From positions 26,430,668 to 26,494,667 of the forward strand of contig OZ020517.1 in NCBI GenBank assembly GCA_963971425.1: a DNA stretch of 64,000 bases, read 5' to 3'. Each line of letters opens with the position of its first letter. Positions within the stretch are counted from its first letter, which is position 1. Under the pieces are notes generated by a model, which worked only from the letters and a program-made list of their open reading frames with translations, had not been told where the DNA came from and made no database searches. Source of the DNA: Bryoerythrophyllum caledonicum. Its lineage: Eukaryota; Streptophyta; Bryopsida; Pottiales; Pottiaceae. Made by a program: the position numbers and the translations under genes. This document shows, in pieces, positions 11,276-23,869 of the stretch.

Positions 11276-13562
11276 TCAGTTGTAACCATCTGCATGGGCT
11301 TTTCCTCGGAGGACGCCGGCGAAGCCCAGCTCGTTGCGACCATAGGATGGTCCCATGGGCACCGGAAGCAGCGCGTTGATGGTGGACCGCGGCGGATCGT
11401 AGCTGAAGGAGAACACGGACTCCAGCTGCCCGTCGACGTTGCTGCAGCTGGGGTGCGGGAAGGACGACGTCGACGACCTGAGCGTGCTTTCGACCTCCGA
11501 GTCACCCGGTTTCACGAACTCGGAGTAGGTGCTGACTCGAGGAGGGATGTCCACCGGTGGGTGCATCTCGAACGCAGGTCGAAGAGTGAGAGCGGTGGGC
11601 CTCGGGGCGGACGACGACGACCCGAGCTCCAGCATCTGCCCGTTCATGTACTGCGCGTCGTAGACGCCGTCCATCTTCCAAGCTGGCAGCTTCCCGTACG
11701 AGTAGCTCGGGCCAGGTGCTGCTGCTGCTGCTGCTGCTCCTGCGGCGGCGGCGGCGTCGGCGGCGGCTGGATGCGGACGCTGCTGCTGGTGCATGATCCC
11801 CTTCTGAAGAGTGTTGGATCTCCGCCTGGGTGGGGGTGGGAGCGGCGCGGGCTGTATCTCGTTCGAGTTTTTCTCTCCCGTCAGCAAACTCTCCAGAAAT
11901 TGCTGCTCGGGTTCGGGGATGGTCTGGAGTGAGCCCAGTCGGGGGATCAGACCTCCTTGCTCTTCAATCTCAGGTAATGAGGCTAGCACCTGCAAAAATC
12001 AGTTAGCTGAATATTATAATCACATCTACACGGTCATGTGTTGCATTGCCAGACTTTTGCCTTTTCTTGAGAGTTGTCACGAGAAGTTGCCTTGAAGAGT
12101 TACTAACTTACCTGACCATGGCCGTGGGTTACTCTCGTGAACAGCTTTGGGACCACAAACATTGAGCGACAACAACATGCTCCGGCTAAAGGTCATAGCT
12201 GGTACGGATGCAATGCACAGCAGAGCAACATGAAACGTTGGAGACGGGGGACCACTCAAGATTCATGTGCTTTGTGTGGATTGAAGATCTTGGTGAAATT
12301 ACTAAAGATCAAGTTTCAGTGCAAAGACCGAGGTTCTTTCGTTGCAGTAGTAGTAGCGGTTTTCCTATAAGGATTTGTTGGTGAAATTTGTCGGCCATGG
12401 AAGCCAGATGACCGGAGAAGAGGACCAAATTTCTTCAACCTCATCACATCCAAACTAGACCTAGAAACGACGACCAAACATGATCCACAAACCGAAAATC
12501 ATGCATGCTCACGGAGTCATCTACGTACAGAATTAGTAAGCTTTGGAGCTTGAAAAGAGGACGGAAACAAACTTCAAAGACAGGCATGCTCAACATAATG
12601 ATGGTACTTTACCTCTTCCACGCATGAAGGACTTTCACGCTCCTTGCCCGCCCGCTGGGCGTGTGTACTCTTCTTGTAGATGCGGCACAATACCCAGTCA
12701 TCCAACTGGAAACGGAAGTAAGTTTACATCAGAAATGGATGTAGATATCAGAACCAGACCGTTTTGTTATCAGAAAACTCAAGCAAGGTGACCCAGTCCC
12801 AACCCCGGCACTATCATCCAGAAAAGCAAGTTTTATGATAGATCATGTTACTAGGCACCACAAAATTAGCGAAGAGCCGGTGAGAAGTAACATACACGAA
12901 GCGAGCCCTTTCTGTGGCACTGGACGGAAGCTGTGCACAATCCTTCGGCCATGCGATACTCGTGCATGATCCAGTTGGTCTTCATGCCTTTGGGAGCGCG
13001 GCCTTTGTAGAACACCAGCGCCTTCTTCACTCCGATCTTTTGGACCCCGCCCATGGTCGTGTGGATGGGCTTGTCTGTGCCGGTGGCTTTCCAGTAGCCC
13101 GAAGCGGCCGCCCTGTTCGGCCTCGCTCCATTCGGGTACTTCCTGTCCCGCGGGCTGAAGAAGTACCACTCCCTCTCTCCAAATATTGCTTGTCCTGAAA
13201 ATCAATCATGTCAAACCTGGTTCAAAATCTAATCCACGCAAAAACTATTCATTAACGGTGAGTTTGTTACAATTCGAATTGAGTTCATGACTTGGGCAAA
13301 GTACCAATGCAGTGGCGCACTGAGTGTAGATGAGTAGAAGGTACAATTGAAATTAAGGTGCAAATTGACAGAATGGCTTACCAGGAAGGTCCCAGGGGTC
13401 GAATTTGTACAGGTCGATTTCAGCAATGACCGGAATTGCGAACACCTGAGCCTGGGCCTTGCGACACAGGTAATGGAGCACCAGCTCTTCGTCCGTAGGA
13501 TGGAAGCGGAATCCTGGCGGCAGCTGCAGTTGGGCCAGGACCGATCCGGAAGATGACGCCAT
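11276..13562 (-). CDS. NAC-domain transcription factor, ATAF/SNAC-like, four exons
   Basis: A nuclear plant transcription factor. I assembled the exons from splice signals: exon 1 13562-13382, exon 2 13194-12896, exon 3 12705-12613, exon 4 11989-11276, giving 1287 nt and about 428 aa. All introns start GT and end AG (GTAAGC, GTATGT, GTAAAG donors; TTTTCAG, TTTCCAG, TTTGCAG acceptors). The NAC domain spans about residues 14-172. Exon 1 holds [19 protein letters not shown] and [16 protein letters not shown]. Exon 2 holds [46 protein letters not shown] and TNWIMHEYR. The small exon 3 holds [12 protein letters not shown]. This motif set is closest to the ATAF/SNAC stress and development group (family knowledge). 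Exon 4 is a low-complexity activation-type tail with QQQ and long Ala runs. The start is the ATG before ASSSGS; an in-frame ATG nine codons upstream is less likely. The reading frame is intact across all junctions. Confidence 0.93.
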
Positions 13563-14373
13563 GTTTATCACCATCCCTCTACCGCACAAACGGCAGGCTG
13601 AATATTCGTTGCTTTAATTCAATCCTAGTTGTAGAGCCAAAAACCTCCAATGGAAAAACAGTACTACAATGTAAAGGACACTTCTTTTATGAATCTAAAT
13701 TACTTTGTGCTGGCCACTTTACAGGTGCTACGTAACGGCAGAACTGGAAAAGAAAAAAATCTCAACAACGAAATTGCATCCCACTGGCTTCGAACTATGA
13801 TGACCAGGCACCTATCACTTGTTCCATGAGAAGTCTAACTGCCAAGTCACCTAGATTGGGTGGTTTTGGCAGCACCGAGCCTGGTTGGACGAACTGAGCT
13901 TGGACGAGCACAAGCGCGGCACTGGATATAAGAATTCAGTGACCATCGGTTTCGCAAGCTTCTGCATTTGTCGATCTCAGAAACAAGAAAACTGCTACTT
14001 CACAGTATAGTTTCTACTGTCACATCTCCACAACCAACGCACACACCGAGACTGCAACTACCGATTCCCTTCAAGATAGAAGAAGAAAAAAAAACTCCAC
14101 AGCGTCAATCAGACAGGTAGAAAGCACTAGAATGAATTTCACAAGCCGAGCCTGAGCCTTCTGTATAGTAAATTCCACCGACACGCTACAGATCTGCGTA
14201 CCAGCCAAGTGCAAAGATAGTAGTCCTAGAGCGAATATTCACCGAAACAAAACCCCAATTGAGCGCCTGGATATCTCCATGAGTTCGGAGCAGACTGAGT
14301 CCACAGCCACAAGGCTAGTAGAGCGTGTGATCCTGGGGAAGTAACTGGCAAATGGCTCGTGGGTGGGAAGCGC

Positions 14374-14379
14374 TATATA
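14374..14379 (-). promoter_or_regulatory. Possible TATA box for the NAC gene
   Basis: Read on the minus strand the context is AGCTATATAGCG, about 810 bp upstream of the NAC start codon. That would imply a long 5' leader, perhaps with an intron. It is a weak call because only the motif and its position support it. Confidence 0.3.
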
Positions 14380-14524
14380 GCTGCAGCTGCGATCACAATT
14401 CTTCCCCAGAAGTTGAGGATATTTCACACATGCTCTTTGACTCGTAACAGCTGGAAGCGTAAACCTTTTTCTAAGGTTTAATAGTTAAGCTTGTGGCTAA
14501 GTTGATGAATTGGTCTGAAAAGGA

Positions 14525-15030
14525 CGTCCCAACCAGAATAGTTGCCCGGGCGAACCCGCGGGGGCCACCGCGCGGACTACGCAAATCCCGTGGGAGGGTG
14601 GGGCTACTACTTGCGATGCATCACGCAAGCAAACGGTCTGCCAGTTCGTACAGTAATCCCTCTCAGAACTAGCCCAAGCGCAGGCGACACTCCCTCTCGG
14701 AAGACGGCTACACAGCCAGGACCCGATCCGTTGCGCTCATGCACGTCCACGACGTCGCCGAACGACGAGCTCGCTCGCACTGACTCAGCGACGGAGCCGC
14801 ACTCACTCGTGGATTCATTCTCGCAGCGAACCTCGACCACTTCACTGCTACCTGTTTGATACTGGCGCGATACCATGGCGATATCTGGGCTATAACCGCT
14901 GGTAGTGTGGTGATACTGAGGCGCTGAGGCTGTCTGCGTGACGAACGATGCGGAGCATCACCGCTGGCGGATGCTTCCTCCGGCGGCCATGTCATCAGAT
15001 ACTCAGGCTGAGAACCTGCGGCCTCGGGAG
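14525..15030. other. GC-rich, CpG-rich island upstream of the NAC gene; no gene seen
   Basis: Distinctly GC-rich compared with its flanks, with many CG dinucleotides. Open frames occur on both strands (14542-14859, 14708-15091, 14938-15327), but none shows a conserved motif and they overlap each other. It may be a promoter or leader region of an unidentified transcript. Confidence 0.35.
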
Positions 15031-15532
15031 CTGGATAAGGGGTCCGACAACGTAATTTGTTTATTGACGAACATTCTTGACGAACATGCAACGAATGCCG
15101 ACTCCGCCTTTAGCAGCATGCGACGAATTGTTGGGCTGTGGCGCTCTTGGTGCATATCACCCAACAAACCCATCCGTGGCCTATTACCGTCCACTTCTAT
15201 GCCACTTAGATTTTTAACCCGTAAACGCCGGAGCAGCCAGAAATTGGCTTCAAGGATGACTTTGTTGGATGATAATCAATGTAAACAACCATTTCTCATC
15301 CAATTTTTTTTGGGGAGAGTTCGTTGAATGCATAAAAACTAGATGATGATGAAACTTGCCTCATTGAGGTGATCATGTTTTATCTATAGAAGAAAATGTT
15401 TTTGACACGGATCTCAATAACCGTGGTTCTAATTTTAGCTCCATTGAAAAGTCACATATCATGCAACCAAAGCGGATGTTTTTCTTAGAATCAGCCATCA
15501 AGGATTTGCAGTGCTCATTTCATTCACGTGGA

Positions 15533-15536
15533 TTAA
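15533..15536. repeat. TTAA target-site duplication, left copy of MITE B
   Basis: TTAA immediately before GGTAGAGGCACCC. The partner TTAA is at 16079-16082. Confidence 0.7.
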
Positions 15537-16078
15537 GGTAGAGGCACCCAATTTTGATCACTTAAGCCAGTTGGGGACTCAAATGACATTGTATGTCAAG
15601 AACATTTATGTAGAAAGATGCAGAATCAGGAATGAAACTCAACAAATATTTTTCAAATTTAATCTCAAAGATTTGTAATTGATACTGAACTTAGAAGCCC
15701 GAAAACCACCGGAGCCCATAATCAATCTGTAGAGTAGGTGAGACTTTGTGCCCTCCTTTGCCCAATGCCATTAAGTGAGAGTGAGTAAAAAGAGAGAAGA
15801 CATGCCATGGATACCCAACTCATGGAGGGTATCCAATGCCGGTGGGCCTTGTTCGACTTTCGAGGTAATGCCACCAATGAGAGCTCGATTGAGGTGGAGC
15901 AACCCAAAATTGCACACTTTGTGACCCAATGCCGATAATGACTGGTGTTTTCAAATTTTGAGTTGTCGGTTATGGGTCACTTCATGCACCATTTATGCAT
16001 TTGCCATTTTCATGCACCATGCCATGCATACTCTACTGATCGGAATTGGGTGGCCGATCGGAATTGGGTGCCTCTACC
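15537..16078 (+). mobile_element. TTAA-type MITE, copy B (542 bp)
   Basis: The termini are near-perfect inverted repeats: GGTAGAGGCACCCAATT at the left and AATTGGGTGCCTCTACC at the right, flanked on both sides by TTAA. TTAA duplications are typical of the piggyBac and Kolobok groups (family knowledge); which one cannot be told because no transposase is present. The right end contains a doubled GATCGGAATTGGGTG unit. An inverted, more diverged copy lies at 9845-10375. Confidence 0.85.
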
Positions 16079-16082
16079 TTAA
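16079..16082. repeat. TTAA target-site duplication, right copy of MITE B
   Basis: TTAA directly following ...GCCTCTACC, matching 15533-15536. Confidence 0.7.
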
Positions 16083-18657
16083 TACTAATCCATGGCATAC
16101 ATAATTAACCTCCAAAGTACACAAACATAGGCCGGGAAGAACTATCCATGCTAGGGGTGAGGCTTTCATTGGTATTGAATGTGAACTGTCCAGATCACTG
16201 CACAAAGCATGCATAGAAGTGCTGCACATGAATGAGTGCGGACTCTGAGCTTACTCACTAAAAAATTGACACGTAGGAGCGTTTTCTTCACCAAAATAGT
16301 GCATTCATGGTACTAGAAAATTACTTGACACATCCCCATTGCAACGTTTTTGCATGTCTGTGGTCCTGGAGAATATAAAATAACCATAAATGTTGTGAAA
16401 CTGGCCATGCATGTAGGTACGGGAGGGAAGAATTGGGTAAGTTTACAATATAAGGTATACTCTCCTTCAAACCGACAAGTTGAACAATGTGCATACATGG
16501 ACAGAGCAAATAATAGTACATGTATTTTCCAATAATAGCCAATGAAATTATAATTTCAAATCAAGTCAATATAAAAAGTGGCCACCAATAGGTACCCCCA
16601 TAAGCACCAACCAAAAAGTAAGGGGTCTTGGCTTTATAAAGAACCTCCTTTTGGATGGGTGAGTGGGTGGTAATGGGATGGAAGCGGGTTGAATATACCT
16701 CAATTTTATAGGTGTAGGTTATGGGTTTTGATCCGTTACCAAGGGAGTTACTTTAGTCATATAAGGGTGCCTAGAAATGTGGATATATGGCACTCCCGCA
16801 TCCTTCACAACACTTCTTGCATGTTCTTGCTTTTTGTGATGGGTGGTCGAAAGACCTACTTGGATGTTGCCTGCCTGCTCGGCTCTACTCTCCACATATG
16901 AGTAGAGGAAGGCACGTTGGAAGCACTCCGTAATGTGGGGTCCAATTATTATGAATTGCTTCCCACCTCGTTCAAAAGACGGCAAAGAATGAGTTTGTGA
17001 TTTATTTACGTACAGATATACTTGACACATTATAGGTTTGGTGAATCTTAGGTACTTAAAATTACTCTAGTCAAATAAGATCCGACAATTGAAACTTGTC
17101 AAAATTTGAGATAATTGAATAGTAGTGTAAAGACATGTGAATTAGTCAAATGAGTGGTTTGTTTGAAAATAATCAGAATATTCTTGTTTGCGTATAAAAT
17201 ACGACAGAATAGTGTGCTGCCATTCGACATGGTCCATTGTGTTAAATTTGGTCAGGCCTATCTTCTGAATTCAATGCACCATAAATGGATTGTGACTCTT
17301 TTCTACTTTGTACACTTTGGACCACCATCTTTGCCGGATGATCTAGCTGTCACAGTTGTGAATCATATCTTCCTGAAGTAGCCCAGCTCGTCAAATGCTT
17401 ACGGTTCAAATGTTCTCACCTTTATGGATATGAAGTGTTGAAGCAACAAACGTTTCATTCGTGTTGGTCCCATAAGACAAAGTAGTACTTACGGCATATC
17501 TTTATGCATGTTCTTATTGACGGAGTCATATGTGGTATTATCACACTTATACAAGTAATTCATGAGTCAATATACAGACATGCAGCAAAACCAAACACAA
17601 ATCATTAGTCTAGGCCTTCTCAAAAGCCATAGACTAGATACGTTGAGCAACTTTAAAAGAGGGGTTTGCATTGAATAGAAGTATTGGACATCCGATCACA
17701 AGTTTCAATGTCTGATTTTGGTGCCTAATATGCATTCTAAAATTAGAAGGCTATTGTAAATACACATTCTTGATAGTTTTTCCCAGCATTGACTAATAAT
17801 GCATGATGACATAAAATTCATAGTTTTATCAAACAAATTCAATTTTTGTCTAATCCCATTAACACCTTCACAATCAAGTTATACTTTCACCATCATAGCC
17901 TTTCATATTATTTCATGATTCTTTTCAAAAAAAAACTTTTTTAATATTACTTCGTTTCACTATTACTGACTTTTTATTTTATAGATTTGATAACTCCTCT
18001 AAACCAATATTTTAAATTTAAAATTAAATCAACTTTGCCCCCTTGTATCTTCTAAAATATATCACTTTTGCATTTTTTGATGGAGGGTCAACAACATTTA
18101 ACATATACTATGGTTATTCTAAATCCTAAACTAAACCAATAACATTTGTGGAAATATTTTCATCAGATTCCGAAAATGTATACCAGATTACAAAAAACAA
18201 ATATGATTTGTACACAATAAACTTCATTAAATTTGAATTCAAGTTTATTTTTGAGCAATAAATTGGTTTTTACTTAATAATTCTAATTACATTAATTACT
18301 AAATAGTTGATAAAAACTTTTAGTTGAACTTGCATTGTTTAGATTTTTATAAGTAATGTTATATATTTTTATTTTTTAAATTATTTGTTGCTTCATTATT
18401 ATTCAAATCTTCACACAAAAACAATAAAACTTAGTTGAATAAAACGCAAACATTTAATATCTAATTCCAAAAGAAATAAGCATGTCAAACTTTATGTAAT
18501 TAAATTATATTTTAGCTATGAATACATATTATATGAAAAATGGATGAAACATAAAATGACAACAAGGTCAAGTTATTTGACAATGATTCTTATTACATCT
18601 ATGGAATATAATAATATAGAAGTACACACAACAACCATATAATATTGCATTTAAACT
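16083..18657. other. No gene seen; AT-rich intergenic DNA
   Basis: Very AT-rich, especially 17,700-18,600. Several 60-100 codon open frames (for example 16689-16901 and 17154-17381) have no recognisable motif. Confidence 0.5.
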
Positions 18658-18762
18658 TTAACCCTTGAACGCCGGGCTGGCCATAGTAGATAATACATTT
18701 GAGACTCTATAACACTTGTAGATGATGGTTGTGCCATAGCCAATCCGGTGTTAAAGGGTTAA
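18658..18762. mobile_element. Small fold-back MITE-like element, 105 bp
   Basis: The ends form imperfect inverted repeats of about 29 bp, starting TTAACCCTT.AACGCCGG at the left and, read from the other side, TTAACCCTTTAACACCGG at the right. The element is short and non-coding. The target duplication is unclear because the ends are AT-rich. Confidence 0.55.
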
Positions 18763-20660
18763 TACAAAAGGCACACAATGTGTTTATCTAATAATAATAA
18801 TTCAAAAATTACTCTTTCAACAATTATATCTGTAAAGAATATGTAGTAATATTCATATAAGAATAGTATTAAACACCTTGTTCTCAATTGTAATAAAAGG
18901 TATCAATTATTTGCTTAGAAGGTGGTCATGAACAATCTTGTGGTGCTAAAGTCAAGATCTTTATCATATATCTATCATACTTGTATACATTACATAATAA
19001 GTACCATAGACTACACACCATCTCCTCTTTTTAACCCCTAAAGGATAAAATGTACCTGTAGGATGCAATTCTTTTTTCACTTTGGGTATAATTATCCTCC
19101 TATCTGAATGGTTAAACTTTACAAAATTTTCACCACATTAACTCGTGTAAGATTAGATGAAGATCCTACAGTTACATTTACAAAAATAAATGTTGGCACT
19201 TTTTAATCAATGGAGTAAATATCCTTCCAATATACCTTGGTCCTTTAGATGTTAACCCCCAAATTTTTTTGACATATTAGCACCCAAACTCATTGAAAAC
19301 CGCCAATCTCAATGCATAGAACACAGAAGAAAATAAACTCATTTTATTCATATCTAACCGTAGGATCTTGTACTATAATTGTACTCCTTTGTGTGATAAA
19401 AGTTTTGATTGGTCTCACCACACGGATTGAAAGATATTAGCCTTTGAAATGAGACTTAAACTTTCTATAAGGTCATATTAAACACCTTCAACAAACTTTG
19501 GCCACCTTCTAAGACAAATTTTTGCACTATGGGCCGTGATTTTGACTCAAATAAGATCATGTTAGGCACATGTGCACCAAATTTTAGAAGTAGAAGAGGG
19601 GTAGAAGATGTCCTTTAAAAATCTTGCAATGAAATATGTGGTGAGAATTTGCATATGACATATCCTTCTCATAATTTTGAAACAGAAAAATCGTTGTTGT
19701 AGATGCAAAGATTTCCATTTTCTTTCCAAGAGGAATTTTTTAATTTATAAATTGAACCAAATCTCTAATTTCTATTGTATTTAGAATCAATATGCCATAA
19801 GTCACTCTAAGGTGTTGCACTATTTGTATATATCACTAAAAATTGTTTGTAGCTTTTGCATAATAAGTCGGATTTTTACAAAAGATATGTCAATCGAAAG
19901 CTAATAAAAAGTTGCCCATTCGTCAGAAATTCTCAAAAAACCATGCCAACATTTGAGATTGAGGGACTCAATTGAACTCAATTTGTCACCTAAAAAACAA
20001 TTGTCCTTTAGTAACCCTTAAACGTTGGGGTGACCAACTTTTGGTTGATGTATGAATGTAAAATGCCCCCACATGATGAAAAATCATTATTTTCATCCAA
20101 GTTTTTGTGAAGATGCTGTCAATGAGTGTGTGTACCACATACACTTTAAAAACCCTTCATAGAGGTGTGCAATTTTTGACTACAGTCAAGATTGTAATAA
20201 AAATGGGTGCGGCGGCTTTAGGCTCTAGATGCCCAATAATAATATTTTTTTGCATGAGCAACATTTTTTTTAGTGAACCGTGTATTGGAAAGACGAACAG
20301 ATTGACTCCAAAAACACTGTAATTGGATCATGGGCATGCAGCCCTGTCAAAAGAGGGCACTTCCCCATGGTGGGAAAGCTTAGCGGTTAGCCATTCAACT
20401 AGAGATAATGTAAAACTACACTCTACCTAAAATAATCATGGCAACATATATTGAAGTGGCAGCCACACACGCTAGGGTTTGTAGTATGTTGTACATCAAT
20501 CATAAAAAAATTCATTGCAACAATTGTGAACGAGTGAACAAGTGAACTAGTGAACCAATGAAAAAATTGTGAATGAATGATTAGTATGTAGTACAACAAT
20601 ATAAACTTTTATTGCAAGAACCATGGCATCAAACCCTAGCACCTGATTTATTCCGTGTAA
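18763..20660. other. No gene seen; contains a diverged dispersed repeat
   Basis: AT-rich. Positions about 19,330-19,650 resemble the dispersed repeat at 39110-39670 and 41930-43000 (shared phrases include GTAGGATCT, ATTTTAGAAGTAGAAGAGGGG and ATTTTTGCACTA), but with many changes. Confidence 0.4.
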
Positions 20661-20890
20661 CATTCAGAACTTGAGAAGGCATGGAGAGTAACCTTCATAA
20701 CTTGAGAAGGCAGGGAGAGTAACCTTCATAACTTGAGAAGGCAGGGAGAGTAACCTTCATAACTTGAGAAGCCAGGGCGAATAACCTTCATAACTTGAGA
20801 AGGCAATGAGAGTACTAACCTTCATAACTTGAGAAGACACAACATTCATAACATTGAAGACATGGAGAGTAACATTCATAACATTGAAAT
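20661..20890. repeat. 31-bp minisatellite, about seven units
   Basis: The unit CCTTCATAACTTGAGAAGGC followed by AGGGAGAGTAA is repeated in tandem. The first few copies are nearly identical and the last are shortened to the ACATTCATAACATTGAA form. Confidence 0.9.
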
Positions 20891-23041
20891 TTCATGGTAT
20901 GAGCCAAGTTTCAAATAAAAGATCTGAGAGAATTGTAGAAGCTAGAATGGACACTGGAGTCAATTCTCATAGATATTCATAGAAAAAGTAAGTGCTTGTG
21001 GTGACATTTCAAACCTTTAAGAAGTACTGCGCACGACTCGACACGGCAATGCCTCTCCTTTGGGGCTCCGTTCACCATCGCAATCTCGGTGTCGCTCCCT
21101 TGTATTGCCACCACCTTTCTCTACAGTGGCAGCATTGATAATCAATATTGGAGACGCTTACGATCATCCTAGGGTTCAAGCAAGAGGGACAACAAGCCCA
21201 CCAAAACAAGGCCTGGAAGAAAGTAACCGAATTGAGGATGTGGCACAGACAAGAGAGAGAGACAAAGCCGTAGATCCACACCCTACGGAGTCCTCCATCA
21301 ATTACACAACAGTCTCGGAGATCCAACTTCATCGAATTGGAGAAGACTACTGCAAAGGAAAGGTTGGGCACAAACTAAGAAAGCATCCGAATGGTAGAAT
21401 ATGCTGATGAATAGTGTGACGATGATGATGAACAATGACTAATTATGTCAGGCCATGAAGGCAGCACATGGCGAGCTGCGGGCTCCTAGGTGGTTTCTCA
21501 CTCGTGAACAATCACACCTTGGGCATTTCACTGCCCTTCCTGATCTCCACGGACACCTCTTTGGCACATTCACCAAGCTTTCTCCCTTCATTTCTTGTTA
21601 TTTCCTTCTCATGATCTGAGCTCTTCTATCTATTTCTAAGTATGCTTTGTGATGATGCCTTTTCCTAATCCGTGTCACCATTTGTGAGATTGTTTTCCCC
21701 TTTATTTCACCAACTACCCATGTATGCAAAATGTAGGGCCTTGACTAAAATCATCAACTTCCTCCTCTTGAATCAATTCTTTCCTACATAAGCACCACTT
21801 TGGCATTCCATACTACCCCTCATGCCAAGACAATCCTTGTTTCAACTCTACATTTTCTACGTGTCTACAAATCTTTACAAAAACACCAACGGTTATAGGT
21901 CCATCCTTCTCATTTCATACATGGGTTTAGGTCCAACACTTAAGGGTTAAAGTGGAAAAAAAAAACTCAGTTTCTTAGCTGCCAATGCTCCATTTGAACG
22001 GCAGAGATAGTATAAAATCTTTGATAGAAGCACACAACCAGCAAAAACAAGACCACTTCTCGGCAAGTTCGCCTTGGAAGATGTACCTATGCCTAGACTT
22101 TGCAACCTACTTCGGCAGCTCCCAATAAACAGCACAGAACCAACATCAATGGTGCGCGACACACTTTCATTCAGTGCTACTAAACAGAAACCATGCCTCT
22201 TTTTAGTACTAAAACACACCAATGTCACAACCTACCTATCCATCACTAAACCTACAACCAGAGCCAGGTATTAGAATTGCCAATTGACCACAAACATATG
22301 CATGACATTGCAATTAGTAACCACTAACTTAAAACGCCTATCATTTATTTGGTAGGTTAAGACAAAGTAGAATGACAGGATACCAATAGATACAATACCT
22401 CAGGACGTTGCAAACCCCTAAACCCTAAACTCAAACGCTAGATGCAGTGCTTCAAAAGACGCATGACAGTCAGAAACCTTAAGTCTGAAGAAAATATGTC
22501 CGGTGTGTTCTAAGAACTGTGACATAAACACCCTAGATATTCTCGCTAAAATCGAAAGCAGAGCATATCACTCCTTCATATTTGTAACATCTCGTACTAA
22601 TAAAACTTTAACGGACCTATAGAACTAAGCGCCAGCTCCTTTCAGTGAAGACTCCCAGGAACAACATAAGTCATAAATTCATGCTACCCACTGCATTTCC
22701 ATAATCACAATCATAAGCGCAAAAACCTAGTATCTAGAATCTCAAGCTGCCGTAGTATGGTGTGCGAAGGGTTTAGCATCGAGTACAGGCAGATTCCTCC
22801 ATACTCAAGAAACGAGAAACGATTCATAGAGCAACATGGAGAGATTTTAGTGAATGACCTGAATCGAATCAGTACTCCACCTAACCCTAATAGTTCACAC
22901 TACGAATTGACTAGGCACTTCCCTTAGAACGGCGAAACAGCTTAGATAAATACTGCACACATTCCACAGAAAAATCTCGTATAAATGTATTGACAATGCC
23001 CGGAACATGAATCAAAACCTGTATTCTCGGCAACGGCATTC
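20891..23041. other. No supported gene; region downstream of eL24
   Basis: The plus-strand frame 21060-21407 is moderately GC-rich, but I recognise nothing in it. A CCTAAACCCTAAACTC tract at about 22418-22433 resembles a telo-box cluster. The 3' end of the eL24 transcript probably lies here; TTTATT at 22344-22349 (AATAAA on the minus strand) is one candidate signal. Confidence 0.4.
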
Positions 23042-23527
23042 TTAACGCTTGCCGCCAGCGCCACTCTTGGCGGCCTTGGGCTGAGGAGCCCTGGTGGCCT
23101 GCTTCCCGGCGCCCTTGGTCACCTTGACGGTATCGGCCTTCTTGGCCTTCTTCTCATCCTTGGTCTTCTTGATGCGCTCCTTGATCTCTCGCAGCGCCGC
23201 CTCGCGGGCCGCGGCGCGCACCTCCGTCTTCTCCGTGCGCTTTTTCTGGATGACCTCCAGCGACGCGCCCACGATGGAGCGCGAGTAGGGCTTGTTGGTG
23301 GCGCGACGCTTCTTCTTGATGGCGGTGTCGTGCTGGTCCTTCTTGTGCTGCTTGCGGAAGAGCGCGGTCCACGACAGCTTGGCAGGCCTGAGGCGGTTGT
23401 GGAAGTAGCGCTTGCACTTGGAGTTGAGGAACAGGAACACCTGCGAGTCGCTGCGGATGAAGCGGATGCCGCGCCCCGGGTAGATCTTGGAGCCGGAGAA
23501 GCGGCACACCTCCGTCTTGAGCACCAT
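23042..23527 (-). CDS. RPL24: 60S ribosomal protein L24 (eL24), single exon
   Basis: A structural protein of the cytosolic large ribosomal subunit. The 161-aa product begins [20 protein letters not shown] and continues through [32 protein letters not shown] and [17 protein letters not shown], which is the eL24 core at residues 1-90. It ends in a Lys/Ala-rich tail. The length matches plant family members (about 160-165 aa), and both ends are intact. The ATG was chosen because it gives the conserved MVLKTE start. There is no intron, although plant eL24 genes generally have several (family knowledge), so it may be an expressed retrocopy or a lineage with intron loss. It is GC-rich, unlike its surroundings, and a telo-box upstream fits a ribosomal-protein gene. 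Confidence 0.95.
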   Translation of the reverse strand: MVLKTEVCRFSGSKIYPGRGIRFIRSDSQVFLFLNSKCKRYFHNRLRPAKLSWTALFRKQHKKDQHDTAIKKKRRATNKPYSRSIVGASLEVIQKKRTEKTEVRAAAREAALREIKERIKKTKDEKKAKKADTVKVTKGAGKQATRAPQPKAAKSGAGGKR

Positions 23528-23660
23528 GGTGCTGGCGTTGGCGAGGGCTGCGCAGGCGCGGTGACGACGGTGGAGAGCCCCTCCTTCGGGGATGCGAGCT
23601 GGTGCAGCTACAAAGAGGAAGCTCTTCTGTGCTCTGCGATCTCAAAACCAATCCTCCCCC

Positions 23661-23669
23661 AAACCCTAA
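23661..23669 (-). promoter_or_regulatory. Telo-box (AAACCCTAA) upstream of eL24
   Basis: AAACCCTAA on the plus strand, read as TTAGGGTTT toward the gene, about 135 bp upstream of the eL24 start codon. Telo-boxes near the transcription start are characteristic of plant ribosomal-protein promoters (established knowledge). Its role here is inferred from motif and position. Confidence 0.6.
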
Positions 23670-23869
23670 TTTCTCCGGAAGTAGGACCCACTTCTGGTCA
23701 AACTTGTTCTCAAAGAATTCCGACCAAATAGAGTTTTCCTGAAAGTAAGGAAGGTGACCCCGCATGTCACCCTGAATTTTATGAATCCTGTGTGTTACTG
23801 GGACCACATGTACATGGTGACTTGGTTTCGGAAAGGTGTGGGAACCATTAGTCAACTTTTTGGAAACTT

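Noticed and set aside
11240-11932. A 230-aa plus-strand ORF opposite the last NAC exon
   Set aside because: It is a shadow of the GC-rich NAC exon 4, low in complexity, and incompatible with the clear minus-strand gene.
14542-15327. Protein-coding genes in the GC-rich island upstream of NAC
   Set aside because: Overlapping ORFs on both strands with no conserved motif; base composition alone explains them.
20661-20890. A CRISPR-like array
   Set aside because: The units are directly contiguous with no spacers, it lies in a plant genome and there are no cas genes; it is a minisatellite.
23154-23855. A 233-aa minus-strand ORF overlapping eL24
   Set aside because: It is the alternative frame of the GC-rich eL24 coding sequence.
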